A stretch of 64,000 nt of DNA from CAYSCX01 sp964429575 (GTDB lineage Bacteria; Desulfobacterota; Binatia; Binatales; Binataceae). Of this stretch, positions 26,610 through 36,273 are shown piece by piece. Each line of letters starts with the position of its first letter. Positions within the stretch are counted from its first letter, which is position 1. The position numbers were made by a program, and so were the translations under genes. The notes under the pieces were generated by a model. The model made no database searches, was not told the origin of the DNA, and was given only the letters and a program-made list of their open reading frames with translations. Where the stretch lies: the NCBI GenBank assembly GCA_964429575.1, contig CAYSCX010000002.1, positions 1-64,000 of the forward strand, in the 5' to 3' direction.

Positions 26610-29261
26610 TCAATCTTGATGCGAAGATCGCCGGAGCATCGGCTTGCGCGGTCTGAGTCGGGGCGGCCGATGTGCCGGTCGCAGCGTCCTGGCCATCAAT
26701 CGTCGCTTGAGCACCTCGACCAGCCCGAGGTAGGTAATCGTTGCGGCGAGCAGGAAGCCGAAGTAGGCGAGCGGCAACGGCGTAAAACCCAGCGGGCCGC
26801 CGAGTGAAGTGAATGGCAACGCCACGCCAGTCGCGACCACCGCGAGTACAGCCGCCACCAGCGGAATGCTCGGCGGATTGCTCCACGGACGTCCGACAGT
26901 GCGTATCACGATAACCACCAGCGTCTGCGTCGCCAGTGACTCGACGAACCATCCGGTATGAAACTGCGACTCCGTCGACTGAAACACTTTGAGCAGGATG
27001 TAAAACGTCAGGAAGTCGTAGATCGAACTGACCGGGCCGACGAGCAGCATGAAGTCGCGGATCAGGCGCACGTCCCATCGTTGCGGCTTGCGGATATACG
27101 CCGGGTCGACATTGTCGGTCGGAATCGTCACCTGCGCGAGATCGTAGAGGAAATTGTTGAGCAGGATTTGCATCGGCAGCATCGGCAAGAACGGCAGGAA
27201 GACCGCCGCGCCCGCCATGCTGAACATATTGCCGAAGTTCGAACTCGTTCCCATCAACAGGTATTTGAAGACGTTGCCGAACGCCTTGCGCCCCTCGATG
27301 ATTCCGCTGTGAAGCACCTTCAAGTGCCGCTCGAGCAGTATGATGTCGGCCGCATCCTTGGCGACATCGACGGCGCCCGCAACGGAGATGCCAACGTCCG
27401 CCGTGTGCATCGACGGCGCGTCGTTGATGCCGTCGCCGATGAACCCAACCACGTGACCCCGGTTCTTTAGGGCGCGGATGATCCGGTTCTTCTGGGCCGG
27501 AGAGACCCGGGCGAACACGTTGACGCGTTCGGCGACATTACCCAACGCGGCATCGCTGAGCCGGTCGATTTCGTCGCCGAGAACCACGCGATGCCCCTCG
27601 ATACCAACCGCGTCGCACACGTGACGCGCGACCAAGTCGTTGTCTCCGGTGAGGACTTTGATCCTTACGCCATCCTTCCGAAGTGCCGCGATCGATTCCG
27701 CGGCATCATCAAGCGGCGGGTCGCGGAAGCTGAGAAATCCGGCAAGCGTCATCTCGCTTTCATCGGCCGGCGTCAGGCCCGCGGCGCGCTCCACCGCACG
27801 GTACGCTACGGCCAAGATTCGCGATCCTTCGGCGCTGTAATGTTCGAAAATCTCGCGGCATCGCTTCCGTTCCGCATCCGCGAGGGGCCGGGTGGCGCCA
27901 TCGATTTCCAGGGTCGTGCAAATGCCGAGAATGTGCTCCGGCGCGCCCTTAGTGATGAGCAGATGCGAATCGCCCTTGCGGACGACGACCGATAGCCGCC
28001 GGCGTTCGAAGTCGAACGGGATCTCGTCAGTCTTTTCGTAACCGCCGGTTCCGTCGACTTCGCGGGCGAGAATCGCGGCGTCGAGCGGACTCTTGATTCC
28101 CGTCTCAAGGCGGCTGTTCAGATACGCCAGCTCGAGTGGCCGTTCCGACGGTTCCCCAAGCGGTTGGAGCGATCGATCGAGAGTCATCACGCCCGCCGTC
28201 AACGTGCCGGTCTTGTCGCTGCAAAGGATGTCGATGCTGCCGAAGTTCTGAATCGCGGCGAGATGCTTCACGATAACGCTTTTGCGTGCCATCGCGATCG
28301 CTCCGGCAGCGAGAGTGATCGTTGTGATCATCGGCAGAAACTCCGGGGTGAGGCCGACGGCGAGCGCAAGCGCGAACAGGATCGAATCGAGTGGATCGCG
28401 ATGCAGACTGATATTCACAATCACAATGAACATGACCAGGAAGAACACGGTCTGCATGATCAGCATGCCAAACCGGCGCGTGCCCCGATCGAACTCCGTT
28501 TCGGGCCGCCGCGCCGTCAGCGCCATTGCGATGTCTCCGAACGCTGTCGCGCGGCCGGTGGCAACGACGACCGCGGTCGCGGTGCCGCTGACCACTGAAG
28601 TGCCGTTGAACACCATGTTTGGTCTCTCGGGGCCCGATGCCGCGCCCGACGCGTCGTCGGCGTTTTTCTCGACCGGCATCGATTCGCCGGTGAGCGCGGC
28701 TTGTTGCACGTGAAGGTCGCGGCTCTCAATCAGGTGCGCGTCGGCAGGGACCAGGTCGCCGGCGGAAAGTTGCAAAACGTCGCCGGGCACAATGTCACGG
28801 CGGGGAATCTCGACCCATTTCCCGTCGCGCAAGACCGTGGCTGACGGCGCGACCTGGTCGCGGAGCCTGAGGACAGCGCGCTCGGAGCGGTAAGTTTGAA
28901 TGAAGTCGAGCGCGGCGCTTACCACAACAATCGTCGCGATGATCGCGGAGTCCACGATCTGGCCCAACAGCGCTGATACGCCCGCCGCGACCAGCAGAAT
29001 CAGCACGAGCGGGTTTGCGGATATGCGGACAAACTCCGCGAGCGATCGGCCGCGGCCCGTCGGCGCCGAATCGTTCGGACCGAATTGCGAGAGGCGGCGC
29101 GCGGCCTCGGCGGCGGTAAGACCGCGGACCGAGGTGTGTAATTCGGTAAGCAGCGCGTCCAAGGCGATCAAGTGCGTACGGCCTGCGCTATCGGGGCGGT
29201 ACACGTCGCGCTCTGGCGCGAATCGATCAGTCGTGGGTGGCTCGGTCGATGTGGATGCCAT
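26610..29261 (-). CDS. mgtA: Mg2+-importing P-type ATPase (MgtA/MgtB type)
   Basis: P3B-type ATPase of 883 residues in the inner membrane. Seen: actuator TGES (191-194), phosphorylation site DKTGT (D349) in CSDKTGTLT, KGAPE in the nucleotide domain, hinge GDGINDAP, and ten hydrophobic segments. M4 contains AVGLTPEFLPMI, and M5-M6 contains LMGTSSNFGNMFSMAG and NNFLYDLAQVTIPTDNVD, characteristic of magnesium importers. The start is placed at the ATG preceded by AGGAG; an ORF extension of 45 residues upstream is Arg-rich and unconvincing. In other bacteria mgtA responds to low Mg via leader RNAs; no known leader is recognised here. Confidence 0.92.
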   Translation of the reverse strand: MASTSTEPPTTDRFAPERDVYRPDSAGRTHLIALDALLTELHTSVRGLTAAEAARRLSQFGPNDSAPTGRGRSLAEFVRISANPLVLILLVAAGVSALLGQIVDSAIIATIVVVSAALDFIQTYRSERAVLRLRDQVAPSATVLRDGKWVEIPRRDIVPGDVLQLSAGDLVPADAHLIESRDLHVQQAALTGESMPVEKNADDASGAASGPERPNMVFNGTSVVSGTATAVVVATGRATAFGDIAMALTARRPETEFDRGTRRFGMLIMQTVFFLVMFIVIVNISLHRDPLDSILFALALAVGLTPEFLPMITTITLAAGAIAMARKSVIVKHLAAIQNFGSIDILCSDKTGTLTAGVMTLDRSLQPLGEPSERPLELAYLNSRLETGIKSPLDAAILAREVDGTGGYEKTDEIPFDFERRRLSVVVRKGDSHLLITKGAPEHILGICTTLEIDGATRPLADAERKRCREIFEHYSAEGSRILAVAYRAVERAAGLTPADESEMTLAGFLSFRDPPLDDAAESIAALRKDGVRIKVLTGDNDLVARHVCDAVGIEGHRVVLGDEIDRLSDAALGNVAERVNVFARVSPAQKNRIIRALKNRGHVVGFIGDGINDAPSMHTADVGISVAGAVDVAKDAADIILLERHLKVLHSGIIEGRKAFGNVFKYLLMGTSSNFGNMFSMAGAAVFLPFLPMLPMQILLNNFLYDLAQVTIPTDNVDPAYIRKPQRWDVRLIRDFMLLVGPVSSIYDFLTFYILLKVFQSTESQFHTGWFVESLATQTLVVIVIRTVGRPWSNPPSIPLVAAVLAVVATGVALPFTSLGGPLGFTPLPLAYFGFLLAATITYLGLVEVLKRRLMARTLRPAHRPPRLRPRKPMLRRSSHQD

Positions 29262-29526
29262 CGAGCTCCTGATTATGCGCGCCGCCATTCTCGTCCGCAT
29301 CCCGTCCCGCCGCGAGTAGAACCGCGGCGGGTGTGAGTGCGAGATTCGCGCGTCAATTGTGGCCGACGCTCCCGCGAGCCGCCAAGTATCGGGCATTAGG
29401 TTCGATGCACCTCCGGGCCTCGCGCGAGAGCGCCTGTCGCTGGCGCTTTGCTGCCACGCCGCGCCGTGGTGTACGTATGGCGGGTACGCGGCGCCTGAAA
29501 TCGTGTGTGCGGCGCAAGGTACGACG

Positions 29527-30201
29527 ATGGTTAAAGCGATCTACTTCATCAAGCGCAAGCCCGGCATGGAGCTGGCGGCGTTTCGCGAGTATTGGCTGAA
29601 CCAACACGCGGCGATCGTTCGAAAGGTGCCATCGCTCCGGCGGTACGTCCAGTCGCATACGCTCGATTCTGGCTACCGCCGAGGCGAGCCGGTTTACGAC
29701 GGAGTCGCGGAACTGTGGTACGACGACACCGCCACGATGCGCCGCATCGCCGGTACGCCGGAGAGCCGCGCCGCTGCCGACGACGACAACAATTTCCTCG
29801 ACGTGTCGAACTTCGAATTCATCCTCACTGAGGAAGTTGTCCAGAAACAGGGTGCGACGCAGCCGGACGCGCTGAAGATGGTGATTTTGTTGAACCGCAA
29901 ACCGGGAATCACGCCCGACCAGTTCCAGAGCCATTGGCGCGGTATTCACGGACGACTCGGTGCTGCAGTGCCGGCGGTGACGCGCTACGTGCAGTCGCAC
30001 GTGAGGCTTTCGGCCTACGGCGCCGGACGATCGCCACGCTACGACGGTGTTGCCGAAATGTGGTTCGACAACCTCGATGCGATGCGCGCGTCGGGCGAGA
30101 CGCCCGAGTATCGCGCGGTGCGCGCGGATGAGCCGAACTTTCTAAGCGTGGCGTACGGGCGGTTGCCGTTCATCATCACGCGCGAGCACACGATTGTCTG
30201 A
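29527..30201 (+). CDS. Tandem EthD-domain protein
   Basis: 224 residues made of two similar dimeric alpha/beta-barrel (EthD) halves. Half one begins MVKAIYFIKRKPGMELAAF and contains YVQSH and YDGVAELWYDD. Half two begins MVILLNRKPGITPDQFQ and contains YVQSH and YDGVAEMWFDN. The internal duplication replaces the usual dimer with a fused pair. EthD proteins accompany degradation pathways (for example ethyl tert-butyl ether), and some bind or transform polyketide-like rings; the activity here is unknown. An upstream in-frame extension of 56 residues is rejected because the domain starts exactly at this ATG. Confidence 0.82.
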   Translation: MVKAIYFIKRKPGMELAAFREYWLNQHAAIVRKVPSLRRYVQSHTLDSGYRRGEPVYDGVAELWYDDTATMRRIAGTPESRAAADDDNNFLDVSNFEFILTEEVVQKQGATQPDALKMVILLNRKPGITPDQFQSHWRGIHGRLGAAVPAVTRYVQSHVRLSAYGAGRSPRYDGVAEMWFDNLDAMRASGETPEYRAVRADEPNFLSVAYGRLPFIITREHTIV

Positions 30202-30321
30202 CGCAGGCGTTTCGGGTCATCCTGAAACGTAGTGAAGCTCCCGACTCTCGCACAACTCGAAGACGCGGCGCAGCGCGCCCGCAGTTCGCGGCGCGACTTC
30301 GGCGGCACGTCAGGATGTGAG

Positions 30322-30672
30322 ATGAGCGATCGGTTCGAACGCGGAATCGAGCTGTTCAACGAGGGCCGCTACTTCGAGTGCCACGAGGTTTGGGAAGAGG
30401 CGTGGAAGCGAAGTGTCGGCGACGAGAAGCTGTTCGTGCAGGGGATGATTCAGGCGGCGGTCGCGATTCTGCACGCGGAGCGCGGGAACTTCGAGGGCGC
30501 GGCGTCGCTCTATGACAAATCGCGCGCGAAGCTCGATCCACTGCCCGCAGAGTACGCGGGTGTCGCGCTGGGAGAATTGCGAGCGGCTTTGCGTGAGTTC
30601 TTCGACGCGGTGCTGAGCGCGCGATCGAATTCGTTGCCGCCGCGACCGAAGATTCGCCGCTGCAACGTCTAG
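30322..30672 (+). CDS. DUF309 family protein
   Basis: 116 residues, all helical. It carries the DUF309 signature: GIELFNEGRYFECHEVWEEAW followed by FVQGMIQAAVAILHAERGN and GAASLYDKSRAKL. The conserved H-E-x-W-E segment suggests a metal or ligand site, but no function is established. Its TAG stop shares a CTAG with the convergent ssb stop. Confidence 0.85.
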   Translation: MSDRFERGIELFNEGRYFECHEVWEEAWKRSVGDEKLFVQGMIQAAVAILHAERGNFEGAASLYDKSRAKLDPLPAEYAGVALGELRAALREFFDAVLSARSNSLPPRPKIRRCNV

Positions 30673-31112
30673 AACGGGATGTCTTCGTCGTCAATTGGCG
30701 CGACGGCTTCATCAACGCCGCCGCCGACAGCGTTAGCACGGCCACCGAAGTCCGAAGGCTCGTCACCGGCGCCCGTACCAGCGCGGCCGCCGAGAAATTG
30801 CACGCGCTGAGCGACGATTTCGGTGATGTAACGCTTGCCGCTCCCGTCCTTGGCTTCGTACTGGCGGTAGTTGATGCGGCCCTCGATGAAAACCTGGCGC
30901 CCCTTCTTCAGGTACTGACCGCAAATTTCGGCCTGCTTGCCATACACGACGATGTTGTGCCAATCGGTGCGTTCCTGCCGCGCGCCGGCGCGGTCGGTGT
31001 AGGTGTCGCTGGTCGCGACCGAAAAATTCGCCACGCTCTGACCCGACGAGAGGTATCGCACCTCCGGGTCGCGCCCGAGATTTCCGATAATGATTGCCTT
31101 GTTGACGCCCAT
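30669..31112 (-). CDS. ssb: Single-stranded DNA-binding protein
   Basis: 147 residues. The N-terminal OB fold (MGVNKAIIIGNLGRDPEVRY, VANFSVATSD, ERTDWHNIVVYGKQAE, QVFIEGRINYRQYE) covers about 105 residues. A Gly-rich linker and the acidic tip DDEDIPF, which recruits replication and repair partners, follow. It protects single-stranded DNA in replication, repair and recombination. It does not sit in the common rpsF-ssb-rpsR context; it is divergent from the RNase J gene. Confidence 0.95.
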   Translation of the reverse strand: MGVNKAIIIGNLGRDPEVRYLSSGQSVANFSVATSDTYTDRAGARQERTDWHNIVVYGKQAEICGQYLKKGRQVFIEGRINYRQYEAKDGSGKRYITEIVAQRVQFLGGRAGTGAGDEPSDFGGRANAVGGGVDEAVAPIDDEDIPF

Positions 31113-31259
31113 CGCGCACCGCCTCTAGAGGTAGCTAATCGTCCTACCCCGGCAAACGCAAGCAAGAGCGCGAGCGGGCGCGATCTTCCGTGCACAAGTG
31201 CGCCGGGAGCTTTGGGCGCACGGGTCGGACGCCAGCTTTCGCGGAAGTTTGGGGGCCGA

Positions 31260-31265
31260 TATAAT
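31260..31265 (+). promoter_or_regulatory. Consensus -10 box upstream of the RNase J gene
   Basis: TATAAT, perfect consensus, 29 bases before the ATG. The -35 region at 17-base spacing (TTTCGC) is weak. Confidence 0.45.
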
Positions 31266-31294
31266 CTGGCGCGGGTGCGGTTTGGGGGCGGCTG

Positions 31295-32965
31295 ATGGCG
31301 GCGGGCACTTCTACGACCAATCCAGTACGAATCATCCCGCTTGGCGGGCTCGGCGAAATCGGCCTCAACCTGATGGCTGTCGAGTGCGGCGGCCGTGCGG
31401 TCATCATCGACTGCGGCGTGATGTTTCCCGAGGAGCCGCTGTTGGGCGCGGGCCTGTACGTGCCCGACTTCGAGTGGCTCGCATCGGGCAGAACGACCAT
31501 CGACGCGATTTTTCTGACCCACGCGCACGAGGATCACATCGGCGCGCTGCCGCATTTGCTGCGCCACATCAGTGCGCCGGTTTACGGCACCGAAGTCACG
31601 CTCGCGTATGCGTCGCGGCGGCTTAAGGAGCGGGGCTACGACGGTACGGCGGATCTTCGCCGCGTGCGCCCGCGTGAGCGGGTCGAGCACGGGCCGTTCG
31701 CCATCGAGTTCATTCGCGTCACGCATTCGACGCCGGATTCGCTGGCGCTCGCGCTAAGCACGCCGGCCGGCACGATCGTCCACACCGGTGATTTCAAAAT
31801 CGACGAGGCGCCGGTGGATGGCGAGCGCTTCGACCGCGAGAGATTCGCGGAGCTTGGCGCACAGGGCGTCGCGCTGCTGCTCTCGGACTCTACGAATGTT
31901 GAACGCGAAGGCAGGTCGGGCTCGGAGAGTTCGATGCGGCCGGTGTTGCGCGATTTGGTTTCGCGTACGCGCGGGCGGTTCATACTGTCGGCGTTCTCAT
32001 CGCATCTCCATCGGATTCGGCAGGTGGTCGAGGTGTCGCGTGAGTTCGGCAGGCGCGTCGTCCCGCTTGGGCGCCGGATGGAGGAGAGCGTGCGGCTTGG
32101 TATCGAGACCGGTCAGCTCTCGTTTCCGGCTGGAACCTTCATCGATCCCAGCGAGGCCGAGTTTCTCGAGGCGCGCCGGCTTACGTATCTTGCAGGCGGA
32201 AGCCAGGGTGAGCCGCTCTCGGCGCTGGCGAAGCTAGGCTCCGACACGCATCCCCGCGTTCACATCGAGCAGGGCGACACGATCGTGCTGTCGTCGCGAT
32301 TCATTCCGGGGAACGAGCGGACGATCAACACCCTCGTCAACCGGCTGTTCAAGCGCGGCGCGGCGGTTTACTACGACGCGATCGCGCCGGTGCATGTTTC
32401 AGGTCACGCCGCGCGCGACGAACTTGCGGAGATGATTCGGCTGGTCAAGCCGGACAACTTCGTGCCGATTCATGGCGAGTACCGGCATCTGACGCGCCAT
32501 GCGGCGCTCGCAGCAGAGTCGGGAGTCGCGGAGCGCAACTGTTTTCTGCTCGAGGACGGCGACACGCTGGTGCTGACGGGCGCGGGTGCGAAGCGCGGGC
32601 GGGAAGTGCCGGCGGGGCGCGTGCTGGTCGAGGGCGACGTGGCAAGCGATCCAGCGCTGGTTGGCGAGCGGCGGGCGCTGGCGCGCGACGGCACCATTAC
32701 CGCGGTCGTCGTGGTGTCAGCCGCAACTGGCGCGCTCATCGGCGGACCGGAGCTCGTTTCGCGCGGCGTGGTCAGCGGTGACGGTACGTCAGCACACATG
32801 CGTGAGGCGCGCGCGGAGTTGGAGCAGCGGCTGCGCACGATGCGCGGGCGGCTGCGCGCGGGCGACCCGGCGTTGGACGACGAGATCGTGCGCACGGTCA
32901 AGCGCTATTTCGGGGAGACGCTGGGCAAGCGCCCACTGGTAGTCCCGTATGTGATGGAGGTCTAG
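31295..32965 (+). CDS. rnj: Ribonuclease J
   Basis: 556 residues, metallo-beta-lactamase/beta-CASP ribonuclease with 5'-3' exo- and endonuclease activity in RNA turnover. Seen: the zinc motif HAHEDH (H76, H78, D80, H81), THSTPDSLALAL, HTGDFKID, the beta-CASP SAFSSHLHRI and LPxGNE-type SRFIPGNERTINTLVNRL, then VHVSGHAARDEL and FVPIHGEYRHLTRHA. The C-terminal domain follows to the end. A consensus -10 box lies upstream. The stop codon TAG is fused to GCAGGGTGTTGAG, the edge of a dispersed inverted repeat. Confidence 0.92.
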   Translation: MAAGTSTTNPVRIIPLGGLGEIGLNLMAVECGGRAVIIDCGVMFPEEPLLGAGLYVPDFEWLASGRTTIDAIFLTHAHEDHIGALPHLLRHISAPVYGTEVTLAYASRRLKERGYDGTADLRRVRPRERVEHGPFAIEFIRVTHSTPDSLALALSTPAGTIVHTGDFKIDEAPVDGERFDRERFAELGAQGVALLLSDSTNVEREGRSGSESSMRPVLRDLVSRTRGRFILSAFSSHLHRIRQVVEVSREFGRRVVPLGRRMEESVRLGIETGQLSFPAGTFIDPSEAEFLEARRLTYLAGGSQGEPLSALAKLGSDTHPRVHIEQGDTIVLSSRFIPGNERTINTLVNRLFKRGAAVYYDAIAPVHVSGHAARDELAEMIRLVKPDNFVPIHGEYRHLTRHAALAAESGVAERNCFLLEDGDTLVLTGAGAKRGREVPAGRVLVEGDVASDPALVGERRALARDGTITAVVVVSAATGALIGGPELVSRGVVSGDGTSAHMREARAELEQRLRTMRGRLRAGDPALDDEIVRTVKRYFGETLGKRPLVVPYVMEV

Positions 32966-33026
32966 CAGGGTGTTGAGAAACTCAGAACATGGCGCGACGG
33001 ATGCGCAGGCGTGCTCAACGCCCTGC
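32963..33026. repeat. TGTTGAG inverted repeat overlapping a stop codon, copy A6
   Basis: Arms GCAGGGTGTTGAG and CTCAACGCCCTGC (one mismatch), 36 bases apart. The first T-A-G is the RNase J stop codon. Confidence 0.7.
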
Positions 33027-33069
33027 GGAAAGACTTGTCCTGAGCCATGGGCGAAGGATCGGGCTTCTT

Positions 33070-33148
33070 ACCTAATCTTCTCCCCCAATGGGGGAGAAGA
33101 GAGAGAGGGAGCAGGCTGTTGAAAATGACTTTTTCAACAGCCTGCTAG
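33070..33148. repeat. TGTTGAAAA inverted repeat with tail, copy A7 (inverted orientation)
   Basis: The tail (CCTAATCTTCTCCCCCAATG, GGGGGAGAAGAGAGAGGGA) precedes 15-base arms GCAGGCTGTTGAAAA and TTTTTCAACAGCCTGC around GTCA-like spacer. The outer edge reads CCTGCTAG. It lies between RNase J and ftsK and is the most perfect copy in the window. Confidence 0.75.
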
Positions 33149-33211
33149 ACGGCGATCGCAGCGAAAGCGAAATCGTCGGGCGATACGATACCGCTCGGGG
33201 CTGAGGCCGAG

Positions 33212-35386
33212 TTGGCGCGGTCCAACCTCATCGTACGCGAGCTGGGCGCGCTCGCACTGATTGCGTTGGCGTCGTTCGCGATGTTGAGCCTCATCTGTCT
33301 CGATATCGGGCGCGCGCCGAACCTGGGAGGCCCGGTTGGAGACTTACTCGCGCGCGGGATCAGCTTCGCACTCGGCGTACAGTCGTACGCGCTGATATCG
33401 CTTGCGGTATATGCATCGCTTCGGCTGTGGCGCGCGACTGATCCGCTGGTGCTCGGGCGCGAGGTTGCCGGAGGGCTGGTGTTGGTCGCGGCGCTCGCAA
33501 CGGCGAGCGGGCTCATCTGGCGCGGCGATCCGGCATGGGGGGGACTTGCCGGTACGCTCGCTGCCGGCCAGCTAATTCGATTTCTCAATGTCGGCGGCGG
33601 CTACATCGCAGCCGGCTTCGCCCTGGTGTGCGGGTTGGCGCTGATGCTCAAGCGAGCGCCCACCGAGTTGGTCGCGAGTGCGGCCGGGGCGGTGCGCCCG
33701 ATGCTACGTCGCCGCGACGCTCGCGATGAGTACGATTTTGCGGCGGACACCCCCATGACGCTGGGCGATTTTACCGCGCCCGTTGTTGCGAGAGCATCAT
33801 CGAAGCCGGCGCCGCTGACCGTGAGGTGGCTCGATCTGCGCGACGCGTCGCGCGACAAAGCGTCGAAGGAAAAGTCGGTGCCGCGAACTCGCGGCGCATA
33901 CAAATTACCAGCGGTCACGATCCTCGATGCGCCTCCGCTGGAGCATGCGCAGGTTGACGAGTCGCAACTCGAACACAGCGCGCGCGTGCTGGAACAGAAG
34001 CTCGCGGACTTCGGTGTCGAGGGGCGCGTGGTGGAAGTGCAGCCGGGCCCGGTCGTCACGATGTACAAGTTCGAGCCGGGCTCCGGGATCAAGGTCAGCC
34101 AGATCGTGAACCTCGCCGACGATCTCTCGATGGCGTTGCGCGCGGCCGCGGTGCGCATCCTCGCACCGGTTCCGGGCGAGGCGGTGGTTGGAATCGAGGT
34201 GCCGAACCGCAAGCGCGAGAGGGTTTACCTGCGCGAGATTCTGGAAGCCGACGAGTTCGCGTCGGCGCAAGGCCATCTGGCGATCGCATTGGGCAAGGAC
34301 ATCGCGGGACGACCGCATGCCGCGGACCTCGGCCGCATGCCTCACTTGCTGATCGCGGGTGCGACCGGCACGGGCAAGTCGGTTTCGATCCACACGATGA
34401 TCGCGTCGATACTCTTCAATGCGACCGCCGATGACGTTCGCTTCATCCTGATCGATCCCAAGATGCTCGAGCTCTCGGTTTACGAAGGCATCCCGCACCT
34501 TCTTGTGCCGGTAGTCGTGTACCCCGAAAAGGCGGCGGCGGCGCTGCTGTGGGCGACGCAGGAGATGGAACGCCGCTATGTGCGGATGCGCGACCTCGGG
34601 GTGCGCAATATCGACGGCTACAATCGCGCGCTTGGATCGCGTGCGCAGGTCGTCGAACTGAAGCCGCAGAACCTGATTACGGAGGGGATTCTGCCGGCGG
34701 GTGAAGTGCCGTCCGAGCCGCTGGAGCACCGCAAGCTTCCGAAGATCGTAATCATCATCGACGAGCTTGCCGACCTGCTGCTGAGCGAGGGCAAGAGCGT
34801 CGAACGCGACATCACGCGGCTGGCGCAAAAGGCGCGTGCGGCGGGAATCCACCTGATCCTGGCGACGCAGCGGCCGTCGGTTGACGTCATCACCGGCCTC
34901 ATCAAGGCGAATCTGCCGGCGCGAATTTCGTTCCAGGTGACATCGCGGGTGGACTCGCGCACGATTCTCGACGCAATCGGCGCCGAGCGGCTGCTGGGCG
35001 CGGGCGACATGCTGTTTATGCCGCCGGGCACGGCCAGAATCGTGCGTTTACACGGACCGTTCGTGTCGGAGCAGGAGATACGGCGCCTCACGGACTTTCT
35101 GCGGGCGCAGGGCGCACCCGAGTATCAAATGGAGATCCTCGAGACGCGGCTTGCGAGCGACGAGGAGGGTGGTCCGGCAGATGGAGAGAAGGACGAGATG
35201 TACGAGGAAGCCGTACAGATCGTGATGGATACGAACCAGGCGTCGATCTCGATGATTCAACGGCGGCTTCGCATCGGCTACAACCGCGCCGCCCGCATGG
35301 TCGAACAGATGGAGCGCGAGGGTCTCGTGATGCCTCAAGACGGAGCGCGTCCGCGCGAAGTGCGCATCGCGCGCGGCGGCAGGTAG
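33212..35386 (+). CDS. ftsK: DNA translocase FtsK/SpoIIIE
   Basis: 724 residues. Four N-terminal membrane helices (ALALIALASFAMLSL, SYALISLAVYA, VLVAALATASGLI, YIAAGFALVCGLALML) anchor it at the septum. A short linker replaces the long Pro/Gln linker of E. coli FtsK. The motor has Walker A GATGTGKSV (~383), Walker B IVIIIDELADLL and QRPSVDVITG. The C-terminal gamma winged helix (QASISMIQRRLRIGYNRAAR) reads chromosome polarity sequences. It coordinates chromosome dimer resolution with division. The start is a TTG preceded by GAGG; the frame upstream has no ATG or GTG before a stop. Confidence 0.92.
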   Translation: MARSNLIVRELGALALIALASFAMLSLICLDIGRAPNLGGPVGDLLARGISFALGVQSYALISLAVYASLRLWRATDPLVLGREVAGGLVLVAALATASGLIWRGDPAWGGLAGTLAAGQLIRFLNVGGGYIAAGFALVCGLALMLKRAPTELVASAAGAVRPMLRRRDARDEYDFAADTPMTLGDFTAPVVARASSKPAPLTVRWLDLRDASRDKASKEKSVPRTRGAYKLPAVTILDAPPLEHAQVDESQLEHSARVLEQKLADFGVEGRVVEVQPGPVVTMYKFEPGSGIKVSQIVNLADDLSMALRAAAVRILAPVPGEAVVGIEVPNRKRERVYLREILEADEFASAQGHLAIALGKDIAGRPHAADLGRMPHLLIAGATGTGKSVSIHTMIASILFNATADDVRFILIDPKMLELSVYEGIPHLLVPVVVYPEKAAAALLWATQEMERRYVRMRDLGVRNIDGYNRALGSRAQVVELKPQNLITEGILPAGEVPSEPLEHRKLPKIVIIIDELADLLLSEGKSVERDITRLAQKARAAGIHLILATQRPSVDVITGLIKANLPARISFQVTSRVDSRTILDAIGAERLLGAGDMLFMPPGTARIVRLHGPFVSEQEIRRLTDFLRAQGAPEYQMEILETRLASDEEGGPADGEKDEMYEEAVQIVMDTNQASISMIQRRLRIGYNRAARMVEQMEREGLVMPQDGARPREVRIARGGR

Positions 35387-35464
35387 TCGGCGCCGCCAAA
35401 CTTCAACCCGCGGCCATTTTCCCGACTGAAGCATCGCTACTGGCGCTTCGTCTAATGCCTGCCG

Positions 35465-36187
35465 ATGGCTATTCAACGCAACGGTAATCCGGGCGGGTCG
35501 CGGAGGTTTGGTCTCCTCTGGTTGTTCGGATTGATGGCGGCCTTCATGACGCTGACCGTCCGCCAAGCGATCGGCGCAAGCGCGGACGCCGAGCCGGCAG
35601 ATCGTTCCGAACTCAAAAGCGTCCTGGGAAAGGTCCAGGCGCACTACGACAAGACCAGGAGGTTGCGGGCAAAGTTCGATGAGACCCTCACGCGCCCCGG
35701 CGCGCCGGAGCGGCGGCGCAGCGGAACGATCAATTTCAGCAAGCCCGGCAAACTGCGATGGGAGTTTGCGCCGCCCGAGGCTCAGTTGATCGTCAGCGAC
35801 GGCACCACGCTTTACACGTACGACCCGGACCTGAACCAGGTCATCGAGACGCCGCTCAGTGATGCGCTGCAATCGCCAAGTGTTTCGGCGTTTCTGCTCG
35901 GGATGGGCAACTTGGAGCGCGACTTCGACTCGTCGATGCCAAGCGCAGCCGCTGGATCGAAGCTCGTTGCGCTGGTGCTCAAGCCGAAGAAGGGTGGACA
36001 GACGATCGAACTCGGGATCGATCCCAAGACCTATGACATCGTTACATTCGCGTTGACGGACCAACTCGGCAACCGGACGCTGCTTGAGTTCGCTGAAATA
36101 GGCAACAACGTTGAACTCAGTGGTGAGCTGTTCAAATTCACGGTGCCCGACGGTGCGGACATCGTACGTACCGAAGGCCGCCGGTAG
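35465..36187 (+). CDS. lolA: Outer-membrane lipoprotein carrier protein LolA-like
   Basis: 240 residues with an N-terminal membrane/signal segment (LLWLFGLMAAFMTLTV). The mature protein has the LolA half-barrel pattern: LGKVQAHYDKTRRLRAKFDE, RRSGTINFSKPGKLRWEF, LIVSDGTTLYTYDPDLNQV, then FLLGMGNLERDF. LolA ferries lipoproteins across the periplasm to the outer membrane, which fits the several lipoproteins in this window. It lies between ftsK and rimO; ftsK-lolA adjacency is common in Gram-negative bacteria and supports the call. Confidence 0.85.
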   Translation: MAIQRNGNPGGSRRFGLLWLFGLMAAFMTLTVRQAIGASADAEPADRSELKSVLGKVQAHYDKTRRLRAKFDETLTRPGAPERRRSGTINFSKPGKLRWEFAPPEAQLIVSDGTTLYTYDPDLNQVIETPLSDALQSPSVSAFLLGMGNLERDFDSSMPSAAAGSKLVALVLKPKKGGQTIELGIDPKTYDIVTFALTDQLGNRTLLEFAEIGNNVELSGELFKFTVPDGADIVRTEGRR

Positions 36188-36273
36188 GCGATTGTTGGGA
36201 TGCGACGCCACCCTTATTGCCTCGGCATAGCTCGGCGAGTAGAAATATATGCCCTCAGAATTCTGAGCGGCTC

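Noticed and set aside
33145..33588. Minus-strand frame whose TAG stop lies in repeat A7
   Set aside because: It is antisense to ftsK; the stop is only part of the repeat's CTAG edge, so it does not count as a sixth gene with a repeat-derived stop.
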